From contig CAZWNV010000182.1 in assembly GCA_964635265.1 (NCBI GenBank), forward strand, positions 1-6,094: a stretch of 6,094 nucleotides of DNA, in the 5' to 3' direction. This DNA is from M55B175 sp964635265 (GTDB lineage Bacteria; Desulfobacterota; Desulfobacteria; Desulfobacterales; Desulfosalsimonadaceae). Below are positions 1 to 6,094 of this stretch, one piece after another. The notes under the pieces are model-generated. The model was not told where the DNA came from, did no database searches, and saw only the letters and a list, made by a program, of their open reading frames with translations. Each line of letters begins with the position of its first letter. Position 1 is the stretch's first letter. Made by a program: the position numbers and the translations under genes.

Positions 1-1
1 G

Positions 2-2791
2 CCTGCATGTCTGCTGCACGAGGTGGTCTGCAACGCTCTGTCAGTGATCCCCGAAGGCATCCACCTCTTTGTTTTAAGCCGAACTGAACCGCCCTCGCTC
101 CTGGCAAGGGCCATGGCAAGCAATCTTCTCACCGAGATCGGATGGCCGGCGCTTCGGCTGCAGCCTCAGGAAACCAGGGACCTGGTCCGATTACTCAGTC
201 GCGTCCCGCCATCGGAGGCGGTTATCGATTCGCTGCATGAAAAGGTTGACGGCTGGCTGGCCGGTCTGCTCCTTCTTTTAAAGCGGGCAGAAACCGAAGT
301 CATTGACCCCGGGACGTTCACCCAATTCACGAGCAGCGAAGTATTCGATTATTTTACCAGTGAGATATTTGACAAGGCAGACAGCGAGACCCGGGAGCTT
401 TTGCTCAGCACATCGGTTTTACCAACCATTAGCGCCACTATAGCGCAAAAGCTCACCGGCTCGGAGAATGCAGCGCGGATTCTGGACAGAATCAGGCGCA
501 ACCAATGGTTTACGGAAAGATATCCCGGCAGGGAAACGAGATATCAATATCATCCCTTATTCCGGGAATATTTGCAAAGCCAGGCGGTGCAGACCTTTAG
601 CGGCGGGCACATGAACAGGCTCAGGGAAGCGGCTGCACGGCTGCTGGAAGCCGAGGGACAGATAGAGCCTGCCATTGAGTTGTTTTTTGAATCCGGCAGT
701 CCGCATGAAGTGCTCCGGTTAATCCTGAGCCAAGCGCAGGTGCTGGTAATCCAGGGGCGCAACCAGACGTTGGAAAAATGGCTGCGGCGCCTTCCGGAGG
801 AAGTTTTTTGCGAACATCCCTATGCAGTTTATTGGCTGGGTGTCTGCCGCCATCGCGTCAATCCGCACGAGGGCAGGGAGCTTTTTGAGAAAGCCTTCTC
901 CCTTTTTGAGGAGCAGGAGGAGCCCGCCGGGATATGTCTTTCCTTATGCGGGATTCTGGATTCGATAACATTTGCTTTGGGCAGCTTTAAGCCCCTTGAC
1001 CAGTGGATTCCCGAATTAAACCGGCTTTCCAGGGGATATGAAGCATTGCCTTCGGCGGAGGTCCGGGGGAGGCTCACGGCCGTCGCACTTTTTTCCCTGA
1101 CTTTCAGGCATCCGGATCACCCGGAATTCAAAACCTGGGAAAAGCGAGGCCAGGCAATACTCCAGGAAGATATTGCGGCAGAGATCAAACTCCGTGTGAT
1201 TGTGGCATGGGCTTGGCATCGGCTTTTCTCTGGCAATTTGATCGAGGCCGGGTATTTTATTGAAATGTATCGGGAGATTGTCCAGTCTCCGCATATTCCC
1301 CCTTATTTGCTGCTCGGTTTGAAGAATCTGCAGGCCTTTTACTATTTTTTGGACAACAACGCGGAAACATGCAGCAGAATTGTTGCCGAATCCCTGGATT
1401 TGGCTTCAGCAACCGGAATTCACCTTATATCCCCGATTGTGCTGGGTCACGGGGCTGCCGGCGCCCTGTCGGCGGGAGATGTTGATACTGCCGACAAACA
1501 TCTCCGCAGCATGGCCGGATATGCCCATTCTTTTGGTTGGATTTTTATTTATTTCAGAATATTAAAGACGTGGAAAGCGCTTTTGGAAAAGGATTTTACC
1601 AGGGCATTGCTCGAAGGCGGGTCTGCCAAAGCATATGTTGCGGAGTCGGGCATGCCGATGACGGATGCCGTATGGCATCAGGGGATGGCCATTGCATTGC
1701 ACGCATCCGGCAGCCAGGCTGAAGCCTCGGGGTACCTTGAAAAGGCGCTGTTGATCTCCAATCGTGTCGGATTTCACCAGATTCCGTTTGGCTGTTATCT
1801 GACTCAGGCAGAGTTTGCCCTTGATGCCGGAAATGAAACCGCGGCCCGCAATTCGCTGCAAAAGGCAATGGCCATGGGTAAAGCCAAACAATACGTGACG
1901 ACTTGGTTCTGGCGGCCGGATGCTATGACCAGGCTTTGCCTGAAGGCGCTTGAGGAAAATATTGAAGTGGATTATGTCCAGCACCTCATCAGAAGTCGAG
2001 GGTTGATGCCTGAATGTCCGCCCCTTCACATTGAGAGGTTTCCATGGCCGTTGCAAGTGTTTACCTTCGGCAATTTTTCACTTGTCGTGGACGGAAAGCC
2101 GATATCTTTTGCCGGAAAGGTTCAGGAAAAACCGCTGTTTCTTCTAAAGGCAATTATTCTGCTCGACAGCCATGAGGTCGGCATAAACAGAATTTCCGAT
2201 TTTCTCTGGCCGGATGCAGACGGCGATCTCGCCCGGGGGAATTTCAGGACCACCCTTCACAGACTTCGCAAAATACTGGGGTACCATGACGCCATCCGCT
2301 TGAATTCCGGGAGTATCACGCTTGATCCGACATACTTCTGGGTGGATGCCTGGGCCTTCGAACGCACACTTTCAGCCGCCGATCAAATCCGCCAATCTGC
2401 TGCAAACGAAAAAGAGCTGCAAAAGGCGGCCGGGCTCACCCAAAAGGCCGTTGAACTCTACAAGGGCCCCCTTTTTCAATCCGATGAGAATATGGCCATT
2501 ACCCTGCGCCAACACCTTCACCACCGGTTTGTGCAGGCGGTTCAGCAGCTGGGAGATTACCGGGAAAGCAGAAAGGAATATGAAAAAGCTGCTGCCCTCT
2601 ATGAAAAGGGACTGAAAACAGATGAATTGGCGGAGTCCTTTTATCGGGGGGTCATGGCCTGCAGGTACCGGCTCGGTGACAGGGCCGGGGCCTGGAAAGC
2701 TTACAACCGGTGCAAAAAGGTTCTGTTCAAAAACCTCAATACCAGTCCCTCTGCAAAAACCGAGGCTTTAAAAAATTCCCTCCTGAGTTAA
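2..2791 (+). CDS. MalT-like STAND transcriptional regulator with C-terminal winged-helix and BTAD (SARP-type) domains, 5' partial
   Basis: This is a large ATP-dependent regulator that should bind DNA through its C-terminus and sense a ligand or partner through its repeat region. The frame is open from base 2, and family-like residues precede the GTG at 23, so the true start and the Walker A/B NTPase motifs lie upstream; that GTG has no ribosome site. Counting from it, the NTPase end shows SRTEPP (19-24), a GW-AGL motif near residue 77 and YHPLFREYL (176-184), all typical of MalT/LuxR-type STAND proteins. Residues about 200-660 are helical, TPR-like repeats. Residues 677-776 form an OmpR-type winged helix (LWPDADGD from 728, FRTTLHRLRKILG at 741-753), and 780-920 form a BTAD TPR domain. 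The DNA-binding part is C-terminal, whereas in classical SARPs it is N-terminal. No LuxR-type HTH is seen. Its target is unknown, but the same-strand genes downstream are candidates. Confidence 0.9.
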   Translation, partial: PACLLHEVVCNALSVIPEGIHLFVLSRTEPPSLLARAMASNLLTEIGWPALRLQPQETRDLVRLLSRVPPSEAVIDSLHEKVDGWLAGLLLLLKRAETEVIDPGTFTQFTSSEVFDYFTSEIFDKADSETRELLLSTSVLPTISATIAQKLTGSENAARILDRIRRNQWFTERYPGRETRYQYHPLFREYLQSQAVQTFSGGHMNRLREAAARLLEAEGQIEPAIELFFESGSPHEVLRLILSQAQVLVIQGRNQTLEKWLRRLPEEVFCEHPYAVYWLGVCRHRVNPHEGRELFEKAFSLFEEQEEPAGICLSLCGILDSITFALGSFKPLDQWIPELNRLSRGYEALPSAEVRGRLTAVALFSLTFRHPDHPEFKTWEKRGQAILQEDIAAEIKLRVIVAWAWHRLFSGNLIEAGYFIEMYREIVQSPHIPPYLLLGLKNLQAFYYFLDNNAETCSRIVAESLDLASATGIHLISPIVLGHGAAGALSAGDVDTADKHLRSMAGYAHSFGWIFIYFRILKTWKALLEKDFTRALLEGGSAKAYVAESGMPMTDAVWHQGMAIALHASGSQAEASGYLEKALLISNRVGFHQIPFGCYLTQAEFALDAGNETAARNSLQKAMAMGKAKQYVTTWFWRPDAMTRLCLKALEENIEVDYVQHLIRSRGLMPECPPLHIERFPWPLQVFTFGNFSLVVDGKPISFAGKVQEKPLFLLKAIILLDSHEVGINRISDFLWPDADGDLARGNFRTTLHRLRKILGYHDAIRLNSGSITLDPTYFWVDAWAFERTLSAADQIRQSAANEKELQKAAGLTQKAVELYKGPLFQSDENMAITLRQHLHHRFVQAVQQLGDYRESRKEYEKAAALYEKGLKTDELAESFYRGVMACRYRLGDRAGAWKAYNRCKKVLFKNLNTSPSAKTEALKNSLLS

Positions 2792-2912
2792 TGCCTCTTG
2801 ATTTTTTGGCTGATCTGTAACGCCTATGTAATGCTTCCTGATATATTTTATATAACAAAAATGATTCTGTATTTGTGAAAACCCCCCGGAAATTCCCAGT
2901 CAAGTCGACGCA

Positions 2913-2939
2913 AATCCCGAGGAATGCAGCGCAATGCAG
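2913..2939 (+). repeat. Short direct repeat with 10-bp period, candidate activator site
   Basis: AATGCAG occurs at 2923-2929 and again at 2933-2939. A third, imperfect unit (AATCCCG, 5 of 7 matching) lies at 2913-2919, so the spacing is one helical turn throughout. SARP-type winged-helix/BTAD activators are known to bind tandem direct heptamers on one DNA face with near-helical spacing. The repeat lies between such a regulator gene and the next gene, which suggests an operator. No good -10 box is visible at the expected distance, so this remains a weak inference. Confidence 0.3.
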
Positions 2940-3012
2940 GTATCGGATCTTTTACGGAGCCATCCAATTCATAAAAGACCTTGTGCCTTGCTACTTCTGC
3001 CAACCAATATAT

Positions 3013-3019
3013 AAGGAGG
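3013..3019 (+). promoter_or_regulatory. Strong ribosome binding site deciding the start of the DUF6125-like gene
   Basis: AAGGAGG lies five bases before the ATG at 3025. The frame continues upstream to a GTG at 2875, but that extension has no comparable ribosome site and reads as basic, non-family-like sequence. The internal ATG is therefore chosen as the start. Confidence 0.85.
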
Positions 3020-3024
3020 GGGAA

Positions 3025-3552
3025 ATGGCGGTATTAGCTGAGATTGAAAAAACCCAATTAAAGGATTTACTCGAAAAGAGGTGGCTTACTCATGATGCTA
3101 TGTGGTTTTTGCAGGCTCTCAATCAAGCGGGAATAGAAAAAGCCAATGAAATGAATAAGGCAGCCATAAAATCCCTTGCACCAATCGATATGGAGAGAGT
3201 GAAGCAATTACTGGGAGTCACCCGGGAAAGCCTCTTGGACTTTGACAATCTCGTCCGATTTATGAATGCCGCATTGGAATTGACCCTGCCGGGTTCAGTT
3301 ATGAAGAGGCTTCAGGTCACCGCGCCCGCCGAAAATTGTATTCACTGGAAATGGGAGAAATACCAGTGTTTTGCTTATAAGGGAATAAATTATATTGGAG
3401 CAATCGATGAATATAATTGTGGCGTGATTTATAGATTTGAGTGCTGGATTGAAGCCTTGGGATTCAGGTGTTCTACACGACCCGTGATCGAGAAATGTCT
3501 GATGCGCGAAAACGGTGAATGTGAAGGAGATATTTACATCTCATCTTTCTGA
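3025..3552 (+). CDS. DUF6125-like cysteine-rich protein
   Basis: A 175-residue soluble protein with no signal peptide or membrane segment. The N-terminal stretch, with W20, H23-D24 and W27-F28 followed by a helical run rich in Ala and Glu, resembles the uncharacterised DUF6125 family that I recall from Desulfobacterota and other anaerobes. That family is thought to be related to L-2-amino-thiazoline-4-carboxylate hydrolase-like folds, but no reaction is established. The C-terminal half holds seven cysteines (105, 115, 132, 140, 149, 158, 166) and ends in a GECEGDIY stretch, so a metal or Fe-S site is possible but unproven. The gene is much more AT-rich than its neighbours (17 G/C of 60 at 3361-3420, against 40 of 60 at 1021-1080). 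It lies 133 nt before the flavodoxin/ferredoxin gene on the same strand. The family call is from memory of motif layout, not a search. Confidence 0.7.
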   Translation: MAVLAEIEKTQLKDLLEKRWLTHDAMWFLQALNQAGIEKANEMNKAAIKSLAPIDMERVKQLLGVTRESLLDFDNLVRFMNAALELTLPGSVMKRLQVTAPAENCIHWKWEKYQCFAYKGINYIGAIDEYNCGVIYRFECWIEALGFRCSTRPVIEKCLMRENGECEGDIYISSF

Positions 3553-3603
3553 CACTCCTCATTTCTGTTTATCCATCCTTGATACTTCAGTATTTCGGCA
3601 GGA

Positions 3604-3632
3604 TTGAAAAATGGGGTATGCGGGCTTAGATT
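3604..3632 (+). promoter_or_regulatory. Possible sigma70-type promoter for the flavodoxin/ferredoxin gene
   Basis: TTGAAA at 3604-3609 (5 of 6 to the -35 consensus) and TAGATT at 3627-3632 (4 of 6 to the -10 consensus) are separated by 17 bases. This would give a leader of about 45 nt before the ATG at 3686. It is read by eye from a short intergenic region, and co-transcription with the preceding gene is an equally good alternative. Confidence 0.3.
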
Positions 3633-3685
3633 TTCATTTGCTATAAGAAATCACTGCCAATCCGCTGCACGAGGAGTTTTGCTTT

Positions 3686-4600
3686 ATGAAAACATTGATG
3701 ATCTGTTTTTCGCAAACCGGCAATACAAAAAAAATTGCGGAATATGTTGAAGAGGGCATCCTTGATGCCGGTGCCCATTGTGAGCTCAAGACATTAAGCG
3801 AGGTGGATGCGGCATCTTTCACCGACTATGACCTTATCGGACTTGGCGCTCCGGTCTTCTGGTATAAAGAGCCTTTTAACGTAGAGGATTTTATCGAGGC
3901 CCTGCCCGGACAAAACGGCCGTCACTGGTTCGTGTTCTGCACGCATGCCAACGTGATCGGCAATTTTTTCCCTTCCGTCACCGAAAAGCTCAACAGAAAA
4001 GGCGCCAAGGTCATCGGCTTTCACCACAGTTATGCCGATCTTACCGTTCCGTTTTATCCCAAGCCGAGTTATACATCAGGTCACCCGGATGAAATTGATT
4101 TTGAAAAGGCAAAAGCCTTTGGCCGCAATATTGTCATAGCCCATGAGCAGGTGCTGCAAAACGGGGATGCGCTAATTCCTGAACCCGGCCCGGTCTCTTC
4201 CGGGGAATGGATTGAGGAGAGCAAAACGATGACAAGGGAGAAGGTCAGCCAGATGCTGCCGAAGTTTACGATAAACCTGGACACCTGTATCCAGTGCCGC
4301 CTGTGCGAAGAGAATTGCCCGGTGGGGGGCATTGATATTGATGCCCGCCCCCCGCGCATACAGGACCCCTGTATTTATTGCTGGCGCTGCGTCACCATTT
4401 GTCCGACTCTCTCCGTTGAGGCGGACTGGGAGCCCCTCGTGGCAATGGCGCCTGCCAATTACGCCCGCTATAAAAAGGAGCTGAACAAGGTTGCTGCCCG
4501 GGGGGAGTTCCGCTGGCTGATCGATCCGGAGAGCATTGATTTAAACGATCCCCTCTACAGGCAATGGCAGCGGGAATTACAGGATGGGCGGAAAAAATAA
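3686..4600 (+). CDS. EFR1-type electron-transfer protein: N-terminal flavodoxin fold plus C-terminal 2[4Fe-4S] ferredoxin
   Basis: A 304-residue cytoplasmic redox protein expected to pass electrons between FMN and iron-sulfur clusters; donor and acceptor are unknown. The first strand and phosphate loop are clear: ICFSQTGNT at residues 6-14 is the FMN-binding loop of flavodoxins. A middle flavodoxin-like stretch (WFVFCTHANVIGNFF) follows. The C-terminal part carries two complete four-cysteine motifs with trailing proline, C201-C204-C207-C211-P and C229-C232-C235-C239-P, so two [4Fe-4S] clusters should be bound, as in bacterial 2[4Fe-4S] ferredoxins. A tail of about 60 residues follows. Start choice: ATG at 3686 with GAGGAG at 3671-3676, nine bases upstream. 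Length and order match what NCBI calls EFR1 family ferrodoxin. Such genes fit an anaerobic lifestyle. The preceding same-strand DUF6125-like gene may be functionally linked, but nothing shows this directly. Confidence 0.9.
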   Translation: MKTLMICFSQTGNTKKIAEYVEEGILDAGAHCELKTLSEVDAASFTDYDLIGLGAPVFWYKEPFNVEDFIEALPGQNGRHWFVFCTHANVIGNFFPSVTEKLNRKGAKVIGFHHSYADLTVPFYPKPSYTSGHPDEIDFEKAKAFGRNIVIAHEQVLQNGDALIPEPGPVSSGEWIEESKTMTREKVSQMLPKFTINLDTCIQCRLCEENCPVGGIDIDARPPRIQDPCIYCWRCVTICPTLSVEADWEPLVAMAPANYARYKKELNKVAARGEFRWLIDPESIDLNDPLYRQWQRELQDGRKK

Positions 4601-4639
4601 CCCTGTTCTTATATTGATGTTCGGTCTTGCCTGCGGCCT

Positions 4640-4762
4640 TTTTTTCAATTAAAAGCAAGCTTTATCCTGCAGAACCAATTTTATGAGTCTTTGGAGGCGC
4701 TCCAAAAGGACCTGGATGCCTGGCTCCAGCATTATAATCATGTAAAATGCCGGCAAACCTGA
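4640..4762 (+). pseudogene. C-terminal remnant of an IS3/IS481-type transposase (integrase core)
   Basis: In frame from 4640 to the TGA at 4760-4762, the translation contains FYESLEALQKDLDAWLQHYN. This fits the conserved end of the rve/integrase core of IS3 and IS481 transposases, where a Y-x-SLEELQ-x-DLD-x-WL-x-x-YN pattern is usually followed by a ERPHQG-like segment. Here that final segment has decayed to HVKCRQT. Nothing upstream resembles the catalytic DDE part; the frame runs straight back to the stop of the preceding redox gene without an ATG in a sensible place. No terminal inverted repeats or target duplications are recognisable. The last 25 bases overlap the 3' end of the convergent hydrolase gene. 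This is a dead fragment, not an active element. The family assignment rests on motif recognition over about 35 residues. Confidence 0.65.
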
Positions 4763-5328
4763 TCAGTGCTAAGTATATGAGCAAACCCAAAAGCCAAATT
4801 TTTTAAGCTGGCCAAATGGAGATCCGCATTAACCGTAGCTGTCGCATCCCCCACGAAAAAGACCCGGTAATCCCGGACGAAAGCATCCCTTGCCGTGGTC
4901 TCACAGCAGCAATTGGTCAAAACGCCCGTAATAATCAAATCTTCACCCCCTATTTGGATCAGGCTCTCATCAAGGCCTGTGCCGTGGAATGCATTATACC
5001 GCTTCTTGTCAAGGATCGTCTCATTATCACCCGGTCTTAGGGCTTCTAGCAGATCCCATTCCCTGGAGCCATACTGGATATAATCACCCCACCACTCTGC
5101 CAGCATGCCGCCATCCTCTGAAATATCCTCATGTCCATGGCGGGTAAATATGATCCGCATATCCCGGGAACGGCAGGCTTCAATAATGGATAGCACGTTT
5201 CCGATTATCGGCGAGGCAATGGATTGGAAAAAACGCTGCATATCAATCACTAGCAGCGCGCACTTTGAAGCCCTCGGTTTGGCGTCTCGGATGTTGTAAG
5301 AGGCTATTTCCCGGAGATAGTCAGTCAT
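4738..5328 (-). CDS. Isochorismatase-family cysteine hydrolase
   Basis: A 196-residue cytoplasmic enzyme of the isochorismatase-like fold, a family that hydrolyses amides or vinyl ethers such as nicotinamide, ureidoacrylate, N-carbamoyl compounds or isochorismate; the substrate cannot be told here. The Asp-Lys-Cys triad is in place: D29 in LLVIDMQ, K108 in the DKKRYNAF segment and C141 in GVLTNCCCETTARDAF. The usual RH-x-H stretch (R63, H64, H66) and the late GDATAT motif before a conserved His are also present, and length is normal. The ATG at 5328 lies 24 nt after the stop of the upstream leftward gene. No Shine-Dalgarno motif is seen, so translational coupling or leader-independent initiation is likely. 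Its C-terminal codons overlap the transposase scrap on the other strand. No pathway partner is nearby. Confidence 0.9.
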   Translation of the reverse strand: MTDYLREIASYNIRDAKPRASKCALLVIDMQRFFQSIASPIIGNVLSIIEACRSRDMRIIFTRHGHEDISEDGGMLAEWWGDYIQYGSREWDLLEALRPGDNETILDKKRYNAFHGTGLDESLIQIGGEDLIITGVLTNCCCETTARDAFVRDYRVFFVGDATATVNADLHLASLKNLAFGFAHILSTDQVCRHFT

Positions 5329-5352
5329 TTTCGGTACCGCTTGAAAGGGTTA

Positions 5353-5895
5353 TTAATTGTCGCTGAAATTAAACCGAACATTGAGATTTACATTCAGATT
5401 TAGCCCGCCCTGGCCGCGCAGCATTCTTTCAAGCTCCGCCAGTGCCAAGCTTGCCCCCTGATCAGAAGCAGGTTGTTTGGCAGGGGCGGGCTCGTCAGTT
5501 TTGGTGGTTTCCGTCTTTTTTGTGGCAGTTTTTGCTTTCGGCGCTTTGACGTATTTCTTCAGGCCCGGCTGTTTCTTGATTGCCTCTTCCAGCGTAAATC
5601 TGTTCTTCCCTGCCTTGCGGGTAAGATCATACAGCTGTTCCGGCTGCAGATTGCATGCCTCTTTGACCAGACGGTAAACATATCCTTTCTCTGTGTTTTT
5701 TTTATTAATCAAAGAGCCAAGCTCGCATTTGTTACTATTGGACAGCTTTGCCATCATACTGCCAACATCCTGAATTTTTACTTTTTTCCCCGACGTTTCT
5801 CGCACCATCTCTGTGATTTCACTCAGCCGGAGAGCTTTGCCGGTTATCAGGGCATCTACGATAAACTCGCTGTTGGTCTTTTTGCCTTGTTTCAT
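5353..5895 (-). CDS. Hypothetical protein with winged-helix-like N-terminus, Lys/Thr/Pro linker and alternating beta tail
   Basis: A 180-residue soluble protein that I do not recognise by name. Residues 8-77 have the look of a winged helix: a first helix (8-20), a helix-turn-helix stretch (23-55) and a beta wing ending in KGYVYRLV (70-77). Residues 80-116 form a second helical segment (LYDLTRKAG, then FTLEEAIKKQPGLKKYV). A low-complexity linker of Lys, Thr, Ala and Pro covers 117-146. A helix (148-160) and a strictly alternating hydrophobic/polar stretch, LNLNVNLNVRFNF (165-177), close the protein and could pair as a beta strand or drive oligomerisation. The start is ATG at 5895, preceded by AGAGGG (5900-5905) four bases upstream. 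The hydrolase gene follows 24 nt downstream on the same strand, so the two are probably one operon. DNA binding is an inference from fold-like pattern only. Confidence 0.75.
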   Translation of the reverse strand: MKQGKKTNSEFIVDALITGKALRLSEITEMVRETSGKKVKIQDVGSMMAKLSNSNKCELGSLINKKNTEKGYVYRLVKEACNLQPEQLYDLTRKAGKNRFTLEEAIKKQPGLKKYVKAPKAKTATKKTETTKTDEPAPAKQPASDQGASLALAELERMLRGQGGLNLNVNLNVRFNFSDN

Positions 5896-6002
5896 GATAC
5901 CCTCTTTCTTTTGTGGTTCAGTTCGCTTTACTTACATAGCGTCTTCTTATAATGAAATTTTCGAAACTATGCATACAATCCATGAAAATAATTACGAATT
6001 AC

Positions 6003-6031
6003 CTATTAATCATATTTTGACTGTTTGTCCA
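6003..6031 (-). promoter_or_regulatory. Weak candidate promoter for the leftward gene pair
   Basis: On the minus strand TGGACA (6026-6031, 5 of 6 to the -35 consensus) is followed after 17 bases by TAATAG (6003-6008, only 3 of 6 to the -10 consensus). A TATAAG box at 5946-5951 is a better -10 but lacks a -35 partner. A small inverted repeat, TAATT-ACG-AATTA at 5989-6001, lies between the two and could be an operator. The whole 5896-6094 stretch is AT-rich and shows no convincing gene on either strand. Confidence 0.2.
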
Positions 6032-6094
6032 TACCTGTCACGTACTTTCCGCACCCTTTCTGGGCTGATACAATGAATTTTTCAAATTATAAAA

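Noticed and set aside
23..25. GTG at 23 as the true start of the large regulator
   Set aside because: The frame is open to the window edge, residues before it fit the family, there is no ribosome site, and the NTPase P-loop would be missing.
1562..2056. Leftward 164-codon frame inside the regulator
   Set aside because: Antisense shadow of the TPR-like region; no ribosome site and no protein-like pattern.
3001..3017. TATAAG near 3010 as a -10 box
   Set aside because: It overlaps the ribosome site of the 3025 gene, so a transcript starting there would lack it.
2875..3024. N-terminal extension of the DUF6125-like gene from GTG 2875
   Set aside because: No ribosome site before the GTG, the extension does not look like the family, and a strong AAGGAGG precedes the ATG at 3025.
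3582..3594. Hairpin ATAC-TTCA-GTAT downstream of the DUF6125-like gene
   Set aside because: Stem of four A/T-rich pairs and no T run; not a credible terminator.
3664..3674. GCTGCACGAGG shared with positions 13-23
   Set aside because: One copy is inside the regulator's coding sequence and the other at a ribosome site; an 11-base match with no further similarity is likely chance.
4628..4645. Rho-independent terminator after the ferredoxin gene
   Set aside because: There is a run of seven T, but the preceding hairpin is only GCC-TGC-GGC, three base pairs, too weak to call.
5473..6076. Rightward open frames over the leftward hypothetical gene and right edge
   Set aside because: They are Phe/Leu/Cys-rich antisense readings without ribosome sites, while the opposite strand has a coherent protein with a good start.

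Overview
The window looks like chromosomal DNA of an anaerobic bacterium, most likely a sulfate-reducing or related Desulfobacterota (former Deltaproteobacteria) lineage. This is an inference from the gene set: a long MalT-like regulator with a C-terminal SARP-type domain, a DUF6125-like protein, an EFR1-type flavodoxin/ferredoxin protein and a stand-alone isochorismatase-fold hydrolase. Composition is mixed. Most genes are moderately GC-rich, while the gene at 3025-3552 and the right-hand edge are clearly AT-rich. No rRNA, tRNA, CRISPR array or complete mobile element is visible.

Layout. Positions 1-2791 (+) hold the 3' part of a very large STAND-family transcriptional regulator whose N-terminus, with the ATP-binding P-loop, lies outside the window. 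A 233-nt intergenic stretch follows, with a short direct repeat of 10-bp period. Next come two further rightward genes: a 175-residue Cys-rich DUF6125-like protein (3025-3552) and a 304-residue flavodoxin plus 2[4Fe-4S] ferredoxin (3686-4600). Between the flavodoxin/ferredoxin gene and the convergent leftward genes lies a decayed C-terminal scrap of an IS3/IS481-type transposase (about 4640-4762). The leftward pair is a hypothetical winged-helix-like protein (5353-5895) followed 24 nt later by an isochorismatase-family cysteine hydrolase (4738-5328), probably one operon. The last 199 nt are AT-rich, contain no convincing gene, and presumably carry the promoter of that pair.

How they may work together. 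The regulator is a plausible local activator of the downstream DUF6125-like and flavodoxin/ferredoxin genes, which lie in the same direction. The two leftward genes form a separate unit, and the transposase scrap marks an old junction between the two units. No complete undescribed system can be demonstrated. The points most worth a second look are the regulator's direct-repeat candidate site, the AT-rich Cys-rich gene, the winged-helix-like protein with an unusual alternating beta tail, and the IS-scar junction.
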